Positions 1 through 11,314 are shown, counted from the first letter of the stretch. The stretch: 64,000 nucleotides of DNA from Candidatus Zhuqueibacterota bacterium (GCA_029261995.1 JAJDAF010000019.1:1-64000), one strand, 5' to 3'. Notes: generated from the letters alone by a model not told the origin. Numbers and translations are program-made.

Positions 1-69
1 GTAGCGGCATTTGATTATAATTCAACATCTATTGACAGGCAGCTAAAAAGAAAAACACTCATAAAATGA
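1..69 (+). CDS. 3' end of a truncated unidentified gene at the window edge
   Basis: A reading frame enters from the left edge and stops with TGA at 67-69, giving 22 codons. A 24-codon frame starting ATG at 66 overlaps that stop by an ATGA junction and ends at 140. It could be a tiny coupled gene or the frameshifted tail of the same protein. Neither piece is long enough to identify. The AT-rich composition matches the next gene. Support is weak. Confidence 0.2.
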   Translation, partial: VAAFDYNSTSIDRQLKRKTLIK

Positions 70-169
70 TTTCAAATAAGAAAATTATATTGGGCGAAGG
101 AATTGCTGCTTTTCGTGAGCTTTTCCTACAGCCTCGTTAGATTGCTAGTAGAAAGAAAAGTGATAGAAT

Positions 170-634
170 ATGCCAAGTGACAAAATAGTTGAGGTTCTAC
201 TGAAATCAATCGAAGAGAGTATGGTGTCTGCTCGACAGGCAGAAGCACAAAGGGCAACCATCACAAATTATATAGTGACGATATCAGCCGCATTGCTAGC
301 CTTTGTCGTTCAGCAACGTTTTTTGATATCGACTCTTCCTGCTAGTCTATTCATAGGTTTGATCGGATTATTTGGAATTCTATCATCCATGAAATTTGGC
401 CAACATTATCATATTCATTGGGTACGAGTATACTTGTTTCAGAAACGCCTAGATGAGCTATGTCCTGAAGCTCGACTTGAGGCAATCCGAAAGGAAAGTT
501 ATGAAATGAACCATCAACTCTTTCCTATAACAGGAAAGAGAATAAAGATAATACATCTGTGGTCTGCACTACATATTAGTATAATAAGCCTTGGTATTGG
601 GTGTGCAATTGCTACTGCAATATTGAACAATTGA
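170..634 (+). CDS. Small three-helix membrane protein of unknown function
   Basis: The 154-residue product has three hydrophobic segments, at about residues 31-48, 55-76 and 127-152. Between the second and third lies a polar, charged stretch of about 45 residues. The short cytoplasmic start, paired helices and third C-terminal helix recall SLATT-type membrane proteins, which are often effectors in nucleotide-signalled defence. No diagnostic motif is visible, so that is only a suggestion. The gene is AT-rich compared with the rest of the window. It lies beside a broken response-regulator fragment and a large defence-type ATPase, which suggests an acquired segment. Start is the ATG at 170. Confidence 0.6.
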   Translation: MPSDKIVEVLLKSIEESMVSARQAEAQRATITNYIVTISAALLAFVVQQRFLISTLPASLFIGLIGLFGILSSMKFGQHYHIHWVRVYLFQKRLDELCPEARLEAIRKESYEMNHQLFPITGKRIKIIHLWSALHISIISLGIGCAIATAILNN

Positions 635-654
635 AGATCAAAGCACAACAATAG

Positions 655-798
655 TCTCGAAGGCCATTGACGGCTGTCGGGACGAGTGCTGCCGATATTG
701 TCAAATTTATGAAAGCAGGTGCCTGTGACTACTATACAAAGCCATTTGATATGAAGGAACTACAAATGGCAATTAGCCGCTCTTTGAGAAATCGTTAG
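655..798 (+). pseudogene. C-terminal fragment of a response-regulator receiver domain
   Basis: The open frame 655-798 (no start codon, TAG just upstream at 652) encodes the last third of a CheY-like receiver. It has a TAVGTSAADIV segment like the region after the conserved Thr/Ser, then MKAGACDYYTKPFD with the conserved Lys-Pro pair, then a final helix and a stop. The phosphoacceptor Asp and the first three beta strands are absent. This is the tail of a two-component regulator whose front has been deleted. It is not expected to be functional. Confidence 0.7.
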
Positions 799-890
799 CC
801 AGCATGGATGCAGCCATGCAAGCTGAGCAGGTTCTGGTTAATTCCAACCACGAGGTAATAACGCAATAATATCTAACAGGCAATGTAATT

Positions 891-3479
891 GTGAGTGTAT
901 TAGAAGAAATCCTTGAATGGTCGCCAGGCCGTCCGGTGTGGCAGCGCGACGCGCTACGGCGTCTTGTGTTGCATGGCGAACTGTCCAACGAGGATATTCG
1001 AGAGCTGACCCAGATTTGCAAGAGTGCATACGGCTTAGCTGATCAACAGGACGTTGTCCCATTGGCTGCACATCACATACCCGAGACGGGTGCGCGATCA
1101 GAGCAAGTCACGTTACTGTCAATTTTTCATCACCGCGGCGTGAATGCGTTGGCGGAAGACCAAACGCTAAGGTTCGTGCCTAACCTCACTGTGGTTTATG
1201 GTGACAACGCCGCGGGTAAGACCGGCTATATCAGGATTCTCAAGAGCGCGTGCCGGGCACGAGGAACGGAAGAAATCCTAGGTAATGTCGTATCTGGCGC
1301 GGCTCCGCACATGCCAGTGGTGGCGATAAAATACAAGGTCGGGACGGAGGCAAATGCCCGCGAATGGGCAGGCGGAGACGGCGATGAAGCCATCTCCCGT
1401 GTTAGCGTCTTCGATAGTCAGTGTGCCGCCGTCTATCTCACAGAAAAAACCGATGTTGCGTTCCGTCCCCTTGGGCTAGACCTGTTCGACAAGCTCGTCA
1501 AGTCATGCCAATCGGTGCGAGCGCAACTAGAAACAGAACAACGTTCGTTGCGTTCGCGCGCGATCACAGCTATTGAAGCGCCGGAAGGAACGGCGGTCGC
1601 GGAGCTCATAGCTGGATTGTCCTCTCTAACTAAACCAGAAACCGTGAAGTCTCTTGCCAGCCTGTCACGAGAAAAGGAATCCCGACTTGAGCTGCTGGAG
1701 AAGTCGACTATGGATTTGCAGGCGAACGACCCAGAGAGGCTAGCACGTCAACTTGCGCTACGCGTTGGGAGGGTTCGGGCTCTTGCCCATCATCTGAAAG
1801 ACGTGGAGATGGCGCTATCGGCAGATGCCGTGTCCAAAGCGTTTGAGGCACAGAAAGAAGCTCGTCGAAAGGGCAAAGAAGCACTACGCCTGCGGACTGC
1901 AACGTTTCCAGAAGGGTTGTTCTCTGGAACCGGCTCGGAGCGCTGGTCGTACCTGTGGGAATCGGCCCGTCAATTTTCGGAAGAACTTGCTTATCCCCAT
2001 AAAGCGTTCCCCGTAGTTGATGATGATGCGCGCTGTGTGCTTTGCCAACAAGAGCTTGACCAAACCGCTGGCGAGAGACTCAAGCAGTTCGAAAGGTTCG
2101 TCATTTCGACCACCGAACGTGAACTCCGGGAAGCCAGAGCAGAAGTAGCACGACTGCAAGAAGCTTTCACCGAACTCAAAACGACAAATGATGCTGCGGA
2201 CGAGGCAGTCAAGGAAATCCATATCGAACACGAGACCTTAGCAGAGAAAATATCCGGTTTTCTTTCATCCAGTGAAATAAGGAGGCAGGCCATCGCAGAG
2301 GCGCTGTCTTCGGAGCAAGAGAATCCTCCCGTTCTTCCTACCTTTGTAGCTGTCTGGACGGAGACCGATAAGCTTGTCGCAGAATATGAGGAGAGGATCA
2401 AGACACTGCGAAGCAGCTCGAACGAAGAGCAAAAGAGAACGATGAGTGCAGAATTGCAGGAGTTGCACGCCCGTAAGGTTCTTGCAAAGCATGAAGACCG
2501 AGTTCTGGCTGAAATCGAGCGTAAGAAGAAAGTTGCTGCTTATGAGCTTTGCCTTAACGATACGAGGACTCAGAGCATAACGCTGAAGAGCACAGCCGTG
2601 ACTAAGACGGCGGTCACCCATAAACTTAAGAAGAGCTTCCGGGATGAGCTAGGCCACCTTGCCTTTCGGCACCTCGAAGTCGAGTTGAAGGAAGTCGGCG
2701 GAGAACAGGGAGTCCTATATCATAAGCTTATTTTGACGCGGGCGCCGGGCGTAGAACTGCCAAGGGTCGTTAGCGAGGGCGAACAGCGATGCCTTTCAAT
2801 TGCTGCATTTTTTGCCGAGCTCAGCACTGCGGACGACCCCTCTGGCATTGTGTTTGATGATCCGGTCTCATCGCTCGACTACAAATGGCGTGAGAGCGTG
2901 GCACTAAGGCTAGTCGAGGAAGCAAAGAATAGGCAGGTCATCGTTTTTACACATGACATTGTTTTCTTGCTGCTTCTGAAGCAATTCTCGGAGGAACTGA
3001 GGATCGAGCAGCTAGACCAGCACGTCCGGCAACTCTCCAAGGGTGCGGGCGTTTGCGCGGAGGAATTGCCTTGGGTGGCGCTCAAGGTGGGAAAGCGGAT
3101 TGGCCATCTGAAGAAACTCCTGCAGGAGGCTGAAAAACTACATCGAGACGGGCACCAGTCGGCTTATGAGAAACAAGCCAGCCTGATTTACGGTTACTTG
3201 CGTGAGGCATGGGAGCGCGGCTTGGAGGAGGTGCTTCTCTGCGGTGTCGTCGAACGTTACAGACCTGGCGTTCAGACCCAACAAGTCATCAAGATCGCGG
3301 ATATCACCGAAGAAGATTGTAGGGCGCTGGAAGCCTCCATGACAAAATGCTCCAAATGGTTGCCCGGTCATGACCAAGCAGCGGCGGCCCGGGCAGAAAT
3401 TCCGGAACCAGCCGTTCTCAAAAGCGATATCGACGCGCTGGATAATTGGGTGTCAGATATTCGTAAACGTCGCACCTGA
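891..3479 (+). CDS. RloC/PrrC-like AAA_13-type ATPase, probable defence protein
   Basis: An 862-residue ABC-type ATPase with a GTG start. An N-terminal helical region (about 1-55) carries WQRDALRRL, seen in large ATPases of defence loci. Walker A GDNAAGKT is at 104-111. A long charged, coiled-coil-like middle contains CVLC near residue 381, resembling a zinc hook. The ABC signature SEGEQRCLS lies near 628, Walker B IVFDDPVSSLD near 652 and the switch segment VIVFTHD near 683. This order (split ATPase head, hook, extra C-terminal domain) matches the anticodon nuclease RloC. The C-terminal domain has an R-x3-E pair and a later His, which could be the nuclease triad, but this is not proven. No restriction-modification genes lie alongside. 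ATPase assignment is firm; nuclease role is inferred. Confidence 0.7.
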   Translation: MSVLEEILEWSPGRPVWQRDALRRLVLHGELSNEDIRELTQICKSAYGLADQQDVVPLAAHHIPETGARSEQVTLLSIFHHRGVNALAEDQTLRFVPNLTVVYGDNAAGKTGYIRILKSACRARGTEEILGNVVSGAAPHMPVVAIKYKVGTEANAREWAGGDGDEAISRVSVFDSQCAAVYLTEKTDVAFRPLGLDLFDKLVKSCQSVRAQLETEQRSLRSRAITAIEAPEGTAVAELIAGLSSLTKPETVKSLASLSREKESRLELLEKSTMDLQANDPERLARQLALRVGRVRALAHHLKDVEMALSADAVSKAFEAQKEARRKGKEALRLRTATFPEGLFSGTGSERWSYLWESARQFSEELAYPHKAFPVVDDDARCVLCQQELDQTAGERLKQFERFVISTTERELREARAEVARLQEAFTELKTTNDAADEAVKEIHIEHETLAEKISGFLSSSEIRRQAIAEALSSEQENPPVLPTFVAVWTETDKLVAEYEERIKTLRSSSNEEQKRTMSAELQELHARKVLAKHEDRVLAEIERKKKVAAYELCLNDTRTQSITLKSTAVTKTAVTHKLKKSFRDELGHLAFRHLEVELKEVGGEQGVLYHKLILTRAPGVELPRVVSEGEQRCLSIAAFFAELSTADDPSGIVFDDPVSSLDYKWRESVALRLVEEAKNRQVIVFTHDIVFLLLLKQFSEELRIEQLDQHVRQLSKGAGVCAEELPWVALKVGKRIGHLKKLLQEAEKLHRDGHQSAYEKQASLIYGYLREAWERGLEEVLLCGVVERYRPGVQTQQVIKIADITEEDCRALEASMTKCSKWLPGHDQAAAARAEIPEPAVLKSDIDALDNWVSDIRKRRT

Positions 3480-3641
3480 AGAACCTTGGGCAAATGCAAG
3501 ATAAGCCAGGTTGGCATAAGGCGAGTCAATGGTGGGTTGGTGATCCACCGCAAGCAACTGGCTAACTCTTAAATCCAGCAGACGCAAAAGCCGCACAGCT
3601 GATTTTAGTGTGTTGGTGTGGTCACACAATATGAGGTTCCT

Positions 3642-4394
3642 ATGAGTGACAAAGAATCGTTTGATTTAGCTACTACTTTGGAAACACTCTTGCCACTATT
3701 GGATTTCGAAGATCTGCGTGAGAGTGTAATTGAGCTAATAAGAAAACTTGAGCCTTACGCAAGCGAGCAGCATCTGGCCAGCTTGCCTAGTTATAGCTTT
3801 GACAATGTGCAAGCGGTCGCATCCGCATTCCCCAGTCGTCCAACTTATAAACAAACCCCTAGGTATAGACTGTATCTTGTGATAAACAAGTACCTTCAAC
3901 CCATAAACCTAATTCGAGAATTCATTAGGATGGTAGGAATACTCGAGGACAGTCTACCCGAAGTTGAAATAAATGTGCCTAAGTCAAATGCTTTCGCAGA
4001 AACTTATGATGAAGTGCTTAAATCGTTTGAACACACTGACGTTTACCAAACATTGCAAAGAGCGATTTTACCCTATGTTCTGGTAACTGACATGGAATTG
4101 AGAGACTTCAAACCAGATGAACATCGTTACGAATTTCTCCTTTTCCCAAAGGCGATCTCCGATCCAATCTATTATGTTGAACGGCTTGAAAAAATAGAGA
4201 GCATGTTGGACTCCGATAGCGACTTCTTTCACCTCTTAGAAGAGGAAACTCGTATTCATAGACGCAAAGAAAAGCTAAACAAATTCTGGGACGCTATGGA
4301 CTTTAAACCAGGATTCTTTTGGCTTCGTTTTGACATCAAAAACCTGTTGCTAAAGAGCAGGGAACCCGGACTTGCAGGAGTTCCCAAAGGATGA
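3642..4394 (+). CDS. Hypothetical protein, 250 residues
   Basis: The ATG at 3642 has a GAGG five bases upstream and is preferred over a GTG at 3618. The product is soluble, rich in charged and aromatic residues and mostly helical in character, with no signal peptide, membrane segment or motif I recognise. It is AT-rich like the gene at 170. It follows the RloC-like ATPase after a 160-base gap, so a shared function is possible but not shown. A RAYT-derived repeat begins 60 bases after its stop. Confidence 0.55.
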   Translation: MSDKESFDLATTLETLLPLLDFEDLRESVIELIRKLEPYASEQHLASLPSYSFDNVQAVASAFPSRPTYKQTPRYRLYLVINKYLQPINLIREFIRMVGILEDSLPEVEINVPKSNAFAETYDEVLKSFEHTDVYQTLQRAILPYVLVTDMELRDFKPDEHRYEFLLFPKAISDPIYYVERLEKIESMLDSDSDFFHLLEEETRIHRRKEKLNKFWDAMDFKPGFFWLRFDIKNLLLKSREPGLAGVPKG

Positions 4395-4454
4395 CGTCTT
4401 TGGTCATCATCTAACTTCGCGTGCACTCGACCTGCTTCTGTAGGTGAATTCCTA

Positions 4455-4715
4455 CGGGCTGGTGGCCCTGACAAGAATCAATAGAAGACCGTGTGCCACG
4501 TGGCTTCAGCCCGTGGGGTTTGCCGCCCAACCCTGCGCGCGGTGGATGCTGCTGAGAAGTGTCCCAAGACGTCGGCCCATGCACAAGTTGCAGGAAAAGG
4601 GCGGGTCCCGGACCGTGATAACATCCTGTGCTGATGAAATGAGCATTTGCCACGGCTTGAAAGCGTGTGGCACACGTTTGTCAATAACAACGCGGTAGGT
4701 TGGCGTGGCCACCCG
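4455..4715 (+). repeat. RAYT-derived non-autonomous element, copy A (shortest)
   Basis: This copy begins with GGGCTGGTGGCC and ends with GGCGTGGCCACCC, which form imperfect terminal inverted repeats. Inside each end is a REP-like segment: CGTGTGCCACGTGGCTTC near 4490 and GCCACGGCTTGAAAGC near 4648. The middle keeps only the 3' part of the transposase frame (TCGGCCCATGCACAAG, then the CCGTGATA stretch); the N-terminal coding part is lost. It shares these landmarks with copies at 6011, 7266 and 12261. Confidence 0.7.
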
Positions 4716-4724
4716 GGCCGTGGG

Positions 4725-4771
4725 GGATTACCTGATGGGCGAAGCAGGTGGGCGGCAAATCCCACGAGCAG
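4725..4771 (+). repeat. Accessory repeat module next to copy A
   Basis: The string GGATTACCTGATGGGC followed by GCAGGTGGGCGGCAAATCC lies just right of copy A. The same two blocks recur right of copy D (12651-12761), where about 60 extra bases separate them. Copies B and C lack the module, so it is a separable part of the element or an independent repeat. Confidence 0.55.
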
Positions 4772-4886
4772 CAGCCTGCTATCTGCAAGGGTTAATGCTA
4801 CATTTTGGCACGCACCTGAGTACAGGCCCATTACAAAACAAAGCATTACGGATCGGACAGTATAGCGGGAAGGTCAAAAAAGTTAC

Positions 4887-5882
4887 ATGGACATAATCAC
4901 TCAGGGTTTGTTAGGTGCAACAGTTGCACAAGTTGGCGCGAAGCCCAAAGAAGTTCGTTTGGCCTCTTTAGTTGGTTTCTGTGCACCACTGGTTGCCGAT
5001 GCCGATGCACTAATTCGTTCGGCTGAAGACCCACTCCTCTTTCTGGAAAATCACCGCCACTTCACCCATGCCCTATCGTTTATTCCAGCCGGTGCCCTAC
5101 TTGCATCATTACTGCTCTGGCCGTTTTTAAGAAAGCGGCTTGGATTTAAGAGAATTTATCTTTACGCACTACTCGGATACGCCACAGCTGGTTTTCTGGA
5201 TGCCTGCACTAGCTACGGCACCCACTTGCTATGGCCTTTCAACGACGACCGAATCGCATGGAGCATCATCTCCATTTTCGATCCAATTTTCTCCCTGGCG
5301 CTGATCGTCTCTATTGTCTTTGGTGTTGTAAAATATCAACCGTTGGCAGCGCAGGTTGGTATGGTGTTCGCTGCCGGCTATCTGTCACTCGGCGCGATTC
5401 AGCATAATCGTGCTGAATCTCTTGCACATATGGAGGCTCAGCAACGTGGCCACTTCATCGAGCGCCAGATCGTCAAGCCCACGATAGGCAACTTGCTGCT
5501 ATGGCGTTCGGTTTATGAATCGGATGGCATATATTACGTCGATGCAGTGCGTGTGGGGCTGCCCAACAAAGGCAAGATTTTTACTGGTAGTATTGTGCAG
5601 GCCTTTGATATCAACCGTGACCTGCCTCAAGTGACAGGTCAGATGATGCTCTATCACGACATCCAGCGCTTCGAATTATTCTCTGATGGCTTTCTGGCTT
5701 GGCACCCGGAGCGCCCCAATGTCCTTGGGGATGTGCGCTACTCCATGATGCCGACCAGCATCCGTCCCCTTTGGGGGATCGAGTTGAACCTTGAGGCACC
5801 TAATGAGCACGTCACATTCATTACCCATCGCACGATATCCGATACTGAGCGCAAGGCCTTCTTTGCCATGTTGCTCAACTAA
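4887..5882 (+). CDS. DUF457/YdjM-like membrane-bound metal-dependent hydrolase
   Basis: A 331-residue inner-membrane protein. The N-terminal half holds the family hallmarks: MDIITQGLLGA at the start, an Asp pair in VADADALI (about 37-44), HRHFTHAL near 55-62 and DACTSYGTHLLWPF near 110-124, all between hydrophobic helices. These His/Asp residues would bind the metal. The C-terminal half after about residue 165 is soluble and probably periplasmic. The substrate of this family is unknown; E. coli YdjM is SOS-regulated, but I see no LexA box here. The start ATG at 4887 has a weak ribosome site. RAYT-derived repeats lie on both sides. Confidence 0.75.
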   Translation: MDIITQGLLGATVAQVGAKPKEVRLASLVGFCAPLVADADALIRSAEDPLLFLENHRHFTHALSFIPAGALLASLLLWPFLRKRLGFKRIYLYALLGYATAGFLDACTSYGTHLLWPFNDDRIAWSIISIFDPIFSLALIVSIVFGVVKYQPLAAQVGMVFAAGYLSLGAIQHNRAESLAHMEAQQRGHFIERQIVKPTIGNLLLWRSVYESDGIYYVDAVRVGLPNKGKIFTGSIVQAFDINRDLPQVTGQMMLYHDIQRFELFSDGFLAWHPERPNVLGDVRYSMMPTSIRPLWGIELNLEAPNEHVTFITHRTISDTERKAFFAMLLN

Positions 5883-6010
5883 TTTAGCCGAGGCCATGAT
5901 GCCTGAATACTTAGAAATCCAAAACGGGCCGCCATGTTCTTGAAGAAGCTGTGGCTGAAAGAAATTTCAATAGATATTAAGGCTTTCGAATTGGAGTATT
6001 CGTTTAGACG

Positions 6011-6573
6011 GGCGGGTGGCCCTGACCTATAGAGATAACTAGTAATCCGTGTGGCACGTGTCTTCCAGACCGTGCCTTTCGCCGCACAATCTACCGCTTG
6101 CCATGGAGCGCGAGAACAAAGCAAAACACAGAAAGAAGGTCAAGCATTACAATACCCCCGGGCATTGCCATGAGTTGACTTTTTCTGTTATCATCGTTAT
6201 CCTTATTTGGAATCACCGAAGCTGTGCTCGACCTTCCTGGAAGAGCTTGGCTGTGCCAGGCAGCAGACGTACAGAGTGGAGCGTGGAGGGTAGCGTGTGT
6301 TTTGAGCACTTTCTGTTAACCGCATTCACGCGATGAGTTCATACGCTCTACGCTTCTCTTGCATATATTGAAAACAATCCCGTGCGTGCCGATTTGGTTG
6401 ATGCGTCTGAAATGTGGCCGGGTCATCGGCCCATGCACAAGTTGTAAAAAAAGGGCTGGTCCCGGACCGTGATAGCATACCTGTGCTGATGAAATGAGCT
6501 TTTGCCACGGCTTGAAAGCGCGTGGCACACGTTTGACACGAACAACCCAGGCAGGTTGGCGTGGCCACCCGCC
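6011..6573 (+). repeat. RAYT-derived non-autonomous element, copy B (longest)
   Basis: Ends are GGCGGGTGGCC (left) and GTGGCCACCCGCC (right), close inverted repeats. REP-like segments lie at 6048-6075 and 6513-6540. The interior keeps both ends of a REP-associated tyrosine transposase. The N-terminus reads MERENKAKHRKKVKHY then HELTFS, followed by a one-base loss. The C-terminus near 6361 reads YIENNPVRADLVDASEMWP. The catalytic HUH and Tyr regions between are missing, so it cannot mobilise itself. It starts about 130 bases after the preceding stop codon. Confidence 0.75.
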
Positions 6574-6797
6574 GACTGCGGTGTTAGCTGGACAAAGCAG
6601 CAGTAGCGAATGCTCAAGCAATGGCACCTTGAGAGTCACAGAGCTACACGTTCTCGGCCGCTGAGATTGTTGAAACCGCGTTAGTATTTCCTACTTCGCT
6701 GATTCCGTCCGAAGTTGCAGCCATTTTCACTTCGGCATAGGTTGCATTCCCTTGCCACCACTGCTAACACCGGCACAAACCAAATAAGAGGCGCTCA
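6574..6797. other. Gap without recognisable gene
   Basis: About 220 bases between repeat copy B and the SRPBCC gene. I see no coding frame of note, hairpin or convincing promoter. An AGAGG about 8 bases before the ATG at 6798 is the ribosome site of the next gene. Confidence 0.5.
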
Positions 6798-7241
6798 ATG
6801 AAATCTGAAATGACTCCAAACCTGAAAGAAAGACCAGATCACCTAACGCTCGAAAAACACATGAAAGCCAATGCCGCCGATCTCTACAAGGCTTGGACAG
6901 AGAATTTTGATCTATGGTTTGCTCAGCCGGGCGAGCTCATTATGACCCCCGAAATCGACAAACCTTTCTTTTTTTACAACCGACACGACTGGGGACGGCA
7001 TGCTCACTACGGAAGGTTTCTTGAGTTAGAACAGGACCGACTCATTGGAATGACCTGGCTAACCGGCAAAGGAGGCACTTTCGGAGCCGAAACCGTCATT
7101 ATAATTGAACTCATTCCTCAAGACCAAGGTACAATGTTGCGCATGACTCATTCGGGATTCGATGACGAGAAAGTGGCGAAGGCTCACAAAGACAATTGGC
7201 CACTCGCCCTTGACGAGCTCGATCAAAAGCTCACTACCTAG
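6798..7241 (+). CDS. SRPBCC/AHSA1-type START-like domain protein
   Basis: A 147-residue single-domain protein of the activator-of-Hsp90 ATPase 1-like (AHSA1) class within the SRPBCC fold. The pattern is typical: YKAWTENFDLWFAQPGE near residues 30-46, a GRHAHYGRFLELEQDRLIGMTW stretch with the family's G-x-hydrophobic strand pattern near 66-87, and a C-terminal helix after GFDDEKVAKAHKDNW. Members bind hydrophobic ligands in a deep cavity; no substrate can be read from sequence. An AGAGG ribosome site precedes the ATG. It is monocistronic and bracketed by RAYT relics. Confidence 0.75.
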   Translation: MKSEMTPNLKERPDHLTLEKHMKANAADLYKAWTENFDLWFAQPGELIMTPEIDKPFFFYNRHDWGRHAHYGRFLELEQDRLIGMTWLTGKGGTFGAETVIIIELIPQDQGTMLRMTHSGFDDEKVAKAHKDNWPLALDELDQKLTT

Positions 7242-7265
7242 CCGCAGGCACATTCGCGATCAACG

Positions 7266-7653
7266 CGCGGGTGCCCTTGACGACCATAGATAACTGAAAA
7301 TCAGTGTGGCACGTGGCTTACAGACCGTGCCTTTCGCCGCACAATCTACCGCTTGCCATGGAGCGCGAGAACAAAGCAAAACACAGAAAGGAGGTCAAGA
7401 ATTACTATACCCCAAGGCATTACCATGAGTTGACTTTTTCCTGCTATCATCGTTATCAATTCCGTGCGTGCCGATTTGGTGGATGCTCCTGAGAAATGGC
7501 CATGGTCATCGGCCCATGCACGAGCTGTAAGCAAGGGCTGGTTCCTGCCCGTGATAGCATACCGATGCTGATGAAACGAGCATTTGCCTCGGCTTGAAAA
7601 CGCGTGGCACAGGTTTGCCAATGACAACGCGGGTAGGTTGGCGTGGCCACCCG
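7266..7653 (+). repeat. RAYT-derived non-autonomous element, copy C (best coding remnant)
   Basis: Left end GCGGGTGCCC, right end GGCGTGGCCACCCG. This copy best preserves the transposase frames. The N-terminus is MERENKAKHRKEVKNYY then HELTFSCYHRYQ, joined directly to a C-terminal part reading EKWPWSSAHARAVSKGWF and ending in a stop. Both are hallmarks of the RAYT (TnpA_REP) family. The deletion junction falls at CGTTATCA/ATTCCGTGCG near 7457. It starts 25 bases after the SRPBCC stop codon. Confidence 0.75.
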
Positions 7654-7927
7654 TCCGCTTCGAGCAATCAGGGGAAAAAACATTGATCAGTGGGGGGACT
7701 TGGGGGATGGCTACACGATGCCCGCAGTTTATGTGCGAAACCGGATATTGGTTGAACATCTCTTGGAGAAAAAATGACTGACTTATTCTGAGGTGATGAA
7801 TAGCAACTTCGTCGAGGAAGAGCTTTGGAAGGAAATATTGAAGGCCGAACAAGGCGGTGCAGGCAGCACGGACAAGCCGCGTGCCCGACCTTGGTTAAGT
7901 TTAGCTGCACGAACCCAAACCAGATAG

Positions 7928-10090
<2,163 letters not shown>

Positions 10091-10149
10091 TCGCAGTATT
10101 AATGCCTTCGAGGGCTTCTGACTGGGAAAAATGGCCAACTAATCGGGTA

Positions 10150-10171
10150 AGGGCGGGATTTTCCCCGCCCT
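10150..10171 (+). terminator. Hairpin downstream of katG
   Basis: AGGGCGGG and CCCGCCCT pair perfectly over 8 bases around an ATTTTC loop, 60 bases after the katG stop. There is no U-tract after it, so it may act as an mRNA stabiliser or a weak terminator. Confidence 0.5.
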
Positions 10172-10373
10172 CCCCACAACACTCAGCGCCCCTGGGCATG
10201 CGCGCCTGCCTGGATCCGAAAACAATTGAATCCTTCTACCCAATAAGCAGTAATACCGAACGTGGGCTGATGTCGGAAACGCGCGGATTCAGGCCGTTTG
10301 TTCGGCTCTCACAGATCGATCTGCCGTCTTGTTGCGCAACGGTGGCGTCACACTGGCCGCCCGGAGAGATGAA

Positions 10374-11297
10374 ATGAAACAATCACTTCTTTTTCCAATG
10401 TGTTCTGTTTTGGCTTTTTCTTTGAATGCATGCTCTCAAACTCAAGATGAATTCATCGGCTTGAAAGGGCCCTACCTGGGACAACAGCCACCGTCCATGG
10501 AACCTAAGATTTTTGCGCTTGACGTTGTATCAACAGACAAGAACGAAGTCAATTCCGTATTTACTCCCGATGGCAAGGAGTTCTACTATTCGTTCTTCAG
10601 TCCGCAAAGGGGCTATACAATAATGGTCATGAAGGAAAATGAACAAGGTTGGAGCAAGCCCGGCATTGCCTGCTTCTCGGGAGAGTTCAGCGAAGTCGAT
10701 ATGTTCATTACACATGACGGGACGAGGCTCTTCTATATTTCCAAAAGACCGATAGAAAGAGATCAGCCGCCGCCGCGGGGGTATCAGATATGGGTAGTGG
10801 AGAGATTGAACGGAGAGTGGACCAACGCGACCCACCTTGGACCCGAGATTAATTTTGGATCGCGGCAGCTCTATCCATCTGTGGCCAACAGTGGCGCTTT
10901 GTATTTCAACTCCGATAAGAACGGATTTGGCAAAGGCGATTTCTTCAGATCCGAATATATTGATGGCAAATATGCCAACCCGGAGAACATCGGAAATTCA
11001 ATAAACACCGAATATGATGAGACAGATCCCCTCATTGCGCCTGATGAGAGTTACATGATCTTCACCTCCGTGAGCAGGCCGGATGGCTACGGCAGTGGAG
11101 ATCTGTACATAAGCTTCCGGAATACAGACGGATCCTGGCAAGAAGCGAAGAATATGGGTCAGACAATCAATACAAGCTCCTCCGAGTTCGCTCCACTGCT
11201 TTCGCCCGACGCTCGGTATCTCTTTTTCACGAGCGGCAGAAGAGGAAACGACGACATCTATTGGGTTGATGCAAAAATTATTCAATCATACAAATGA
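10374..11297 (+). CDS. PD40 beta-propeller lipoprotein (TolB-like), first of a tandem pair
   Basis: A 307-residue predicted lipoprotein. The signal peptide starts at the ATG at 10374 and ends in the lipobox LNAC at residues 16-19. The mature part is built from WD40-like (PD40) blades: VNSVFTPDGKEFYYS, DMFITHDGTRLFYIS, YPSVANSGALYFNSD, DPLIAPDESYMIFTS and FAPLLSPDARYLFFTS, i.e. five readable repeats. Such propellers in the cell envelope usually bind proteins or glycans. It overlaps or abuts a paralogue downstream, so the two are co-transcribed. Function is otherwise unknown. Confidence 0.8.
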   Translation: MKQSLLFPMCSVLAFSLNACSQTQDEFIGLKGPYLGQQPPSMEPKIFALDVVSTDKNEVNSVFTPDGKEFYYSFFSPQRGYTIMVMKENEQGWSKPGIACFSGEFSEVDMFITHDGTRLFYISKRPIERDQPPPRGYQIWVVERLNGEWTNATHLGPEINFGSRQLYPSVANSGALYFNSDKNGFGKGDFFRSEYIDGKYANPENIGNSINTEYDETDPLIAPDESYMIFTSVSRPDGYGSGDLYISFRNTDGSWQEAKNMGQTINTSSSEFAPLLSPDARYLFFTSGRRGNDDIYWVDAKIIQSYK

Positions 11298-11314
11298 AAC
11301 TTGGAGAAGTCTCG

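Noticed and set aside
4441-4865. Short open frames on both strands between 4.4 and 4.9 kb
   Set aside because: They run through RAYT-derived repeat sequence, and the same translations recur in the other copies as repeat artefacts.
7686-7776. Open frame ending VRNRILVEHLLEKK, which looks like a natural protein C-terminus
   Set aside because: No start codon of its own in a believable place and no family recognised; too short to call as a pseudogene.
7796-7927. A 43-codon frame with GAGGTG upstream, ending just before katG
   Set aside because: No recognisable motif, low-complexity end and position in a relic-filled gap; it may be the broken tail of an older gene, so I did not call it.
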